This document shows positions 58,251 through 64,000 of a DNA stretch of 64,000 nucleotides, piece after piece. Numbering within the stretch: the stretch's first letter is position 1; each line of letters begins with the position of its first letter. A program made the position numbers and the translations under genes. Source of the stretch: Prunus persica (lineage: Eukaryota > Streptophyta > Magnoliopsida > Rosales > Rosaceae); contig NC_034012.1 in the NCBI RefSeq assembly GCF_000346465.2, positions 21,301,169 through 21,365,168 on the forward strand, in the 5' to 3' direction. The notes under the pieces were generated by a model. The model saw only the letters and a list, made by a program, of their open reading frames with translations. It was not told the DNA's origin and did no database searches.

Positions 58251-59404
58251 CTTCTTCAATCTTCAATCTTCACTTTTGAGACTACTGCCTTCACTTTTCA
58301 GTCTTCACTTAGAGAACGAAAGGGCAAAAGTGGCGGGAACTCACAGTCTGCTGCTGACCAAAGTTACGGAGTGGTGCGGACTTCTTTTCATCAATTATTA
58401 CGAAAATTCTGCGGTGCCTCAGCTGTACCGGTACAGCTGGCTATCCAACGACTGCGTTTCCATGTTAAAAAAGGATGGCTGAGATTCAATGACTTAGTAA
58501 CCTGTTGAGGCATTTGTTATTCAACACGTGAGTGGCATGTGAGGAAAGAGAAAGGCAGGTTTGGAGGATGAAGAAGACGCGTAGAGAAAGGCAGGTTTGG
58601 AGGATGAAGAAGACGCGCGCTCTCCTCTCTGGTTGCCCAAATCGAAAATCCTAAGAGCCCATCTAATCCTTAGCGCCTCCAGGAACTCTTCTCTTTGCTT
58701 GCCCAAATCCAATCCTTAGCGCCTCCACTAACTATTCTCTCTGCTTGCCCACTGTCTCTGCTTGGCGACAAACTCTTGTCTCTGCTTCGCCAGGAACTCT
58801 TCCTCTCACTTGCCCAAATCCATCCTAAGCGCGTCCAACTCTTGTTTGCGCTTGGGCAAAATGCATCTGCAAGAAGGTAATGCTCACCGAATTGAGGTCC
58901 TCAACTCTTCTCTCTGCTTGCCTAAAACTCATATGCAGATACCGAATTGATGGTGGGTCCAACCTCCGTGATGAAATGGTCACCAAATTGGAGGTATTTA
59001 ATTAATTTAGTTTGTTATGTTGGCATTGTCTGATATAGAGTTTCAATTTTGCAGGGGAATGGATTTGTAATAACAACGTTGTTGTAAAGATTTCGAAGAT
59101 CCTTGACTGTTAATGACGACATTTGAGTTGGTGGCAAAAGGAAGTGTAAGGAGGAGGCTTTAAAAGTATGGAAACATCAAGTAAGATTTCAAAGAACCCC
59201 CTTTCTGGTTTAGGACTTGAATGTATTTTGGGTAATGAGTTTATGCAATTGCATGCTTTTAGTTGCGAAACAATTATACGTTGTGCAATTATTGATCTGA
59301 GTATGTGCAATTGCATGAGATTATTCATTTGTGTTTTTTTAAGAGAAAGTATGTTAGCACATAGAGTATAATGTAATTTCAGTTTGAAATTATGTTTCTC
59401 ATGC
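58251..59404. other. RFC3 promoter side and spacer before the FRS gene
   Basis: Includes the RFC3 leader and E2F site (58251-58345). A 36-bp direct duplication starts GAGAAAGGCAGGTTTGGAGG at 58548 and 58584. From 58640 to 58940 there are several loose repeats of CTTGCCCAAATCC and CTCTGCTTG. Other short ORFs are not supported as genes. Confidence 0.5.
58332..58339 (-). promoter_or_regulatory. E2F-type site upstream of RFC3 start
   Basis: The minus strand reads TTCCCGCC, the canonical E2F site, 82 bp upstream of the RFC3 ATG. S-phase genes such as RFC, MCM and PCNA commonly carry E2F sites, so the original promoter seems preserved upstream of the dead gene. Confidence 0.6.
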
Positions 59405-61951
59405 ATGGAGGGGTCTGGTAAGATGGACAGGGGTGTAGAGACATCAAAGGGTGGTTGTAGTGATTCAGGGTATCTGGGTGGTTGTGAAAGGTCAAGTCAC
59501 AGGGCACCGGCAACAGAGAGTGGGCATATGTCGGTCGAACATATGGTTAGTCAAAGTAGTGATGATAATGGTGTTGACATGATTGCACCGAGGAAAGAAG
59601 ATGTTATGGGGAAAGAGTTTAAAATGATAGAATTAGCAGAAGAATATTATATGAGTTATGCAAAGGGCATTGGATTTAGCATGAGAAAAGATAAATTGGT
59701 TCGAAATTTGGAAGGGAAAGTATGTAGGAGACGGTGGTGTTGTTCTAAAGAAGGTTTGAGAAATGAGAAGTTTAATGATCGATCAGATAGGATTCGACCA
59801 CCAAAGCCAATTACAAGAGAGAATTGTTCAGCCCATTTTTGTGTGGGTTATGAGAAGAAACGTGATGTTTACGTCGTTACAAATTTTGAACCACATCAAC
59901 TAGTTACTCCACTTGAATCGCCATATCTCCGATGTAACCGTGTCATTCGAAATTCTGATTTAGCACAAGCAGTGGGAATGCGAAGAGCATTGTTTAGAAC
60001 ATGTTAAACATATGAGTATATGGTCGACCAATGTGGCGGGTATTTAAATGTTGGTTTTCAAATAAAGGATATGTACAATAAGTTGGATGCATCATGCAGG
60101 GAAATTTTGTTCGACGGTGACACAAAAGCCGCACTCTCTTACTTGAAATCGAAAGGAGCAATGGATCCATAATTCTTTTGTAAGTTCAGTGTTGATGAGG
60201 AAAATAGGCTTGGTAATTTGTTTTGGAGGGACTCCACTTCACTTTTGGATTACATTGCCTATGGCGACGTCCTCATATTCGATAGCACGTACAAAACAAA
60301 TGTTTATGACAAGCCCCTAGTGTTGTTTGTCGGTTCGAACAACTACCGTTCTACTGTAATGTTTGGTTGCGCATTATTGCAAGACGAGACATTTGAAACT
60401 TACAAGTGGTTATTGGAAACATTCATGGCATCCATGAAAGATAAGAAGCCAATATCAATATTGACGGATGGCGATGAGGCGATGCGTAAAGCCATTGATG
60501 ATGTGTTTCCCATGTCTAACCATCGGTTGTGCTCATGGCATGTGTCAAGGAATGCACAGAATAACTTGAAGGATGATGAATTGCTAAGAAATTTTCAGGC
60601 ATGTATTTGGGAACCATTTGCATTGGACGAGTTTGAGAAGAAATGGGAGGTTTTGAGGAAAAGAGCGAGTACTCCGAAACAAAAAGAATGGTTGGAAATG
60701 ATGTATGCAAAAAGAGACTCATGGGCTGAATCATGTCTGAGAGGAAAGTTTTTCGGTGGTATGTGCACCACTCAACGCGTGGAGTCCATGAACAAGTATG
60801 TGATAGATTACTTGGGGAAAGGCGTGAAGTTGTTTGAATGTATTCCAGCAATTGATAGGGCTATGTTATGTTTTAGGAATACCACGGCGAAGGATGGTTT
60901 CAACGCAAAGTACTCAATACCAGTCCTTAAAACTGGATTGACAAAACTTGAGCAACAAGCTTCTCTGATTTACACGCATAGGTACTTTGTATTGGTTTGT
61001 CATGAGATCGAATCTTGTTCAGCACTCATCCATGATAATGTGATGCATAATTTTGGAGGTCGTGTATACGTATTGTCAAAATATGGTGAACCGCATAATA
61101 ATTGGACTTGTGTTTACCACGGTAGGGAAAATATGCGGATAGAGTGTGGATGCCGAAAATATGAAAGTGAAGGGATCCCGTGTTGCCACCTGTTTTATGT
61201 AATGAAGTGCGGGCACCTTACGGAAATTCCTCCAGCACTCATAATGAGGAGATGGACAAAGAATGCCCAAACTGATACATGTAGGGAATTTATCAGCAAA
61301 GGCGAAGACACTACCAACGAAGTTGTAGAAATGGCGAGGTATGGAAGTTTAAGTGCTATGTCAAACAAAGTATGTTTTTATGCATCGAAGAGTGCAGATG
61401 GTTATGCCATGTTGACGAATGAGTTTAGTAGATGGGAGGGAATTTGTGAAGGCTTACGGCAAAAGGAAGAAGAGACAAGTCTGAAATTGGGTAGTGCTGA
61501 GCAATGTCCTCGAAATATTGTGAAAGATGCAAACATCGTTAGGAAAAAAGGCACTCAAGCAAGGCAGGGTGGAACGCTCAAGCGTCGACAATGTCATTTG
61601 TGTCGCGGATATGGACATACAAAGCGTAATTGCTCTCAAAGAAACTTGCATCGAAGTAGAAATGTAGGTGTGAATATCCCATTAGGTAGTGAAAGCTATC
61701 AGTATAGTTCTGATAAAGGGCCGTCCCCGGACATTAGCTACAATTATCCTAGTCAAACGGTTTCTCAATGCAAAGGCAACTATGTGGTTGATTTGTCTGG
61801 TTCTGATAGTTTTTCTACTGCAGACCCAACCGGTTCTACCCTCAACAATAACGATGATTTCTCATTCGACAATGGTGAACCTAATTCCCTATGTACTGTT
61901 TCAACCCAAAACAATTGTAGTTTTGGCACTTGGTTTACATGTAACAATTAA
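59405..61951 (+). pseudogene. FAR1-related sequence (FRS) gene with two in-frame stops
   Basis: One reading frame from ATG 59405 to the stop at 61949-61951 (848 residues if uninterrupted). TAA at 60005-60007 and TAA at 60170-60172 break it. In order: FAR1 DNA-binding domain (about residues 75-190, with EEYYMSYAKGIGFSMRK and CSKEG), MULE transposase domain (FDSTYKTNVYDKPLVLFVG, LTDGDEAM, CSWHVSRNAQNNL, TTQRVESMNKYV, so the acidic triad positions are present), SWIM zinc finger (CGCRKYESEGIPCCHLFYVM) and a CCHC knuckle (CHLCRGYGHTKRNC). FRS proteins are domesticated Mutator-like transposases that act as transcription factors; some MULEs keep the same layout, so a transposon origin is possible. 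Each stop fits a single C-to-T change of CAA. An AG at 59382 could be an acceptor for an upstream exon. Confidence 0.88.
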
Positions 61952-62099
61952 CATTAAATGTAGATTTAGTGATGGACAAGATGTTTTCATATGATTGATA
62001 TATTATTGTTTTATGTATGTATTGTTGAGAAACGGCGGTTTTATGATTTGTAAAGGGTTGGATGGAAGTTTTATGTAGGAGGCGGTGATCCGAACCACA

Positions 62100-64000
62100 T
62101 TGCATAAAAAGGGTAAGGGAAATTATTTGAACATATTAGAATCGGTAAAGACCAATTATCTGAAAATACTTGGTATTACAAATTTGTTGGCCTGAAAGTG
62201 CGTATTACATTCCAAAATATAGCCAATTTCGTAAACGATAATTGGTTAATCCTAATTTTTAATCATATCCTAGGGTCATAATGAAATTGTTACTTGCTTT
62301 TGTTATTCTTTGCTATATACATTCATTAGCTTCGCGTTTACGGTCTGAACAGTTTTGCCCACAGCCGATTGGCATTTGCATTACAAACATGCAATTTCAT
62401 GACGGTGATGCAATGCAAGGGTGACTGGGCGCAAACCCCTAATAAGGAAAAAATGGATCATATTTTTTTTGTACATGCATAATTAGACCTATTTTTTGAA
62501 CTATAAATTGAAGGGCGAAATGAACCGAAATACAGAGCATGAGAAACAGTAAGGAGCAATAAGCCAAACATATTATATTACAAAAATGACCAATTATCGA
62601 AATTATGTAGTAATGGACATTGTCATGTAGCACAAATGATTTTTCAAAAGATCCCGAATTTCGTAAAACACAATGTGATTAACCCTAATATTGAATAATA
62701 GACATATGGTCATAATAAAGTATTTGCTTGGTTTTCTTTGCCTTTGCGCTATACATTAATTACATTTGCGTTTTCAAGCTATTTTTAGTTTGCACAGAAC
62801 CGGTCGGCATTTGCATTGCACACATGCAATTGCATTACGGTGATGCAATGCAAGAGTGACTGTGCGCAAACCCCATAATAATGAAAAATGGATCATAATT
62901 TATTGTACATGCATAATTAGACCTATTTTCTAAACTATAAATCGAAGGGCGAAATGAACCGAAATACATAGCATGAGAAACGGTAAGGGGTAATAAGCCA
63001 AACATATTATATTACAAAAACGACCAATTATCGAAATTACGTAGTAATGGACATTGACATGTAGCACAAATGATTTTCCAAAAGATCCCGAATTTCGTAA
63101 AACACAATGTGATTAACCCTAATATTGAATAATAGACATATGGTCATAATAAAGTATTTGCTTGGTTTTCTTTGTCTTTGTGCTATACATTAATTACGTT
63201 TGCGTTTTTAAGCTATGTTTAGTTTGCACACAGCCGTCTGCATTTGCATTTCACACATGCAATTGCATGACGGTAATGCAATGCAAGAGTGACTGTGTGC
63301 AAACCCCTAATAATGAAAAATGGATCATATTTTAGTGTACATGCATAATTAGACCTATTTTTTCCTATAAATCGAAGGCCGAAATTAACCGAAATACAGA
63401 GCATGAGAAACGGTAAGGGGCAATAATCCGAACATATTATATTACAAAACGACCAATTATATGAAATTACCTAGTAATAGAAATTGTCATGTAGTGCAAA
63501 TCACATTCCAAAATATCCCGAATTTCATAAACCAAAATGTGATTAACCCTAATATTGAATAATACACATAGGGTCATAAAAAAATTTGGAGGGGTTAGGG
63601 GATTTAAGTAGTTAATCATTAATTTCATCTATCTCATTCTCTCAAAGATTTTCTTCAATATGGTAGTATGTTTGTTCAAAATTTTGAAAGATGTCTTAAG
63701 CTATCTTTAGTTTGCACACAGCCGGTCGGCATTTGCATTGTAGACATGCAATTGCACGACATTGATGCAATGCGAGAGTGACTGTGCACAAACCCCTAAA
63801 AAGGAAGAATGGATCAAATTTTTTTTTTACAGGCATAAGTAGACCTATTTTTTGTACTATCAATTGAAGGGTGCGAAATGAACCGAAATATAGAGCATCA
63901 GAAACGGTAAGGGGCAATAAACTAAACATATTCTATTACAAAACGGACCAATGATTCGAAAAATTGAATCGTATCCATAATTCACTTGGTTTTCTTTCTC
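62100..64000. repeat. Tandem array of about 430-bp units
   Basis: The landmark AAGGGCGAAATGAACCGAAA occurs at 62511, 62945, 63375 (slightly changed) and 63867 (one insertion), giving periods of 434, 430 and 492 bp. An older, more diverged unit precedes the first. Each unit holds CGGCATTTGCATT, ACATGCAATTGCAT and GGTGATGCAATGCAAG, which can pair with each other, and GATTAACCCTAATATTGAAT. The array runs past the window edge. Confidence 0.9.

Overview
This is plant nuclear DNA, most likely from a eudicot. It has plant-type split genes with short exons, plant CACTA, copia, gypsy, TRIM and MULE-derived families, and no prokaryotic gene organisation. My impression is a woody rosid, perhaps Rosaceae, but that is a guess the sequence alone does not prove. 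The window is mostly nested transposable elements around a few host gene remnants.

Left part (1-9.4 kb): the 3' end of a gypsy-type LTR element on the minus strand (LTR 1-2381, carrying a 181-bp MITE), then non-coding internal sequence, a GC-rich direct duplication (4.9-6.2 kb), and two further pieces of the same LTR family on the plus strand (7277-9026 and 9027-9430). Next comes the one host gene that looks intact: a five-exon minus-strand gene (coding exons 2-5, 13433 to 10159) for a small basic protein of 184 aa that resembles the DUF4602/C1orf131 family. Divergent from it, at 16631, is the first 27 or so codons of the RNA polymerase subunit gene RPB6; the rest of that gene is not in the window.

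Middle and right (18.4-58.3 kb): the backbone is a single broken host gene, replication factor C subunit 3 (RFC3), on the minus strand. All eleven coding exons can be found, in order and in phase, over 39.8 kb. The introns are swollen by (a) a copia element (Copia-1, to 39474), itself interrupted by a 13.85-kb CACTA transposon (20550-34395, TSD TTA), a 2.69-kb solo LTR (36308-38996, TSD CTTGT) and cut by a TRIM; (b) a complete copia element, Copia-2 (42545-47399, TSD CCTAC), sitting on a splice acceptor; (c) a 392-bp solo LTR (48771-49162, TSD ACATC); and (d) a Tat-like gypsy element (49698-57852, TSD GTAGC) with an antisense extra ORF. The RFC3 copy is dead: two nonsense codons, a Walker-A change and a 40-bp exon duplication.

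The CACTA element looks potentially autonomous. It has matching termini and two multi-exon genes that I could assemble without stops: a TNP2-type transposase with DUF4216, and a PF03004-type protein ending in a Ulp1/C48 cysteine protease. Its non-coding parts, introns included, are saturated with short ACGACG/CGTCGT motifs.

Right end (59.4-64 kb): a FAR1-related (FRS/MULE-derived) gene with two in-frame ochre codons, followed by a tandem array of about 430-bp units that runs to the window edge.
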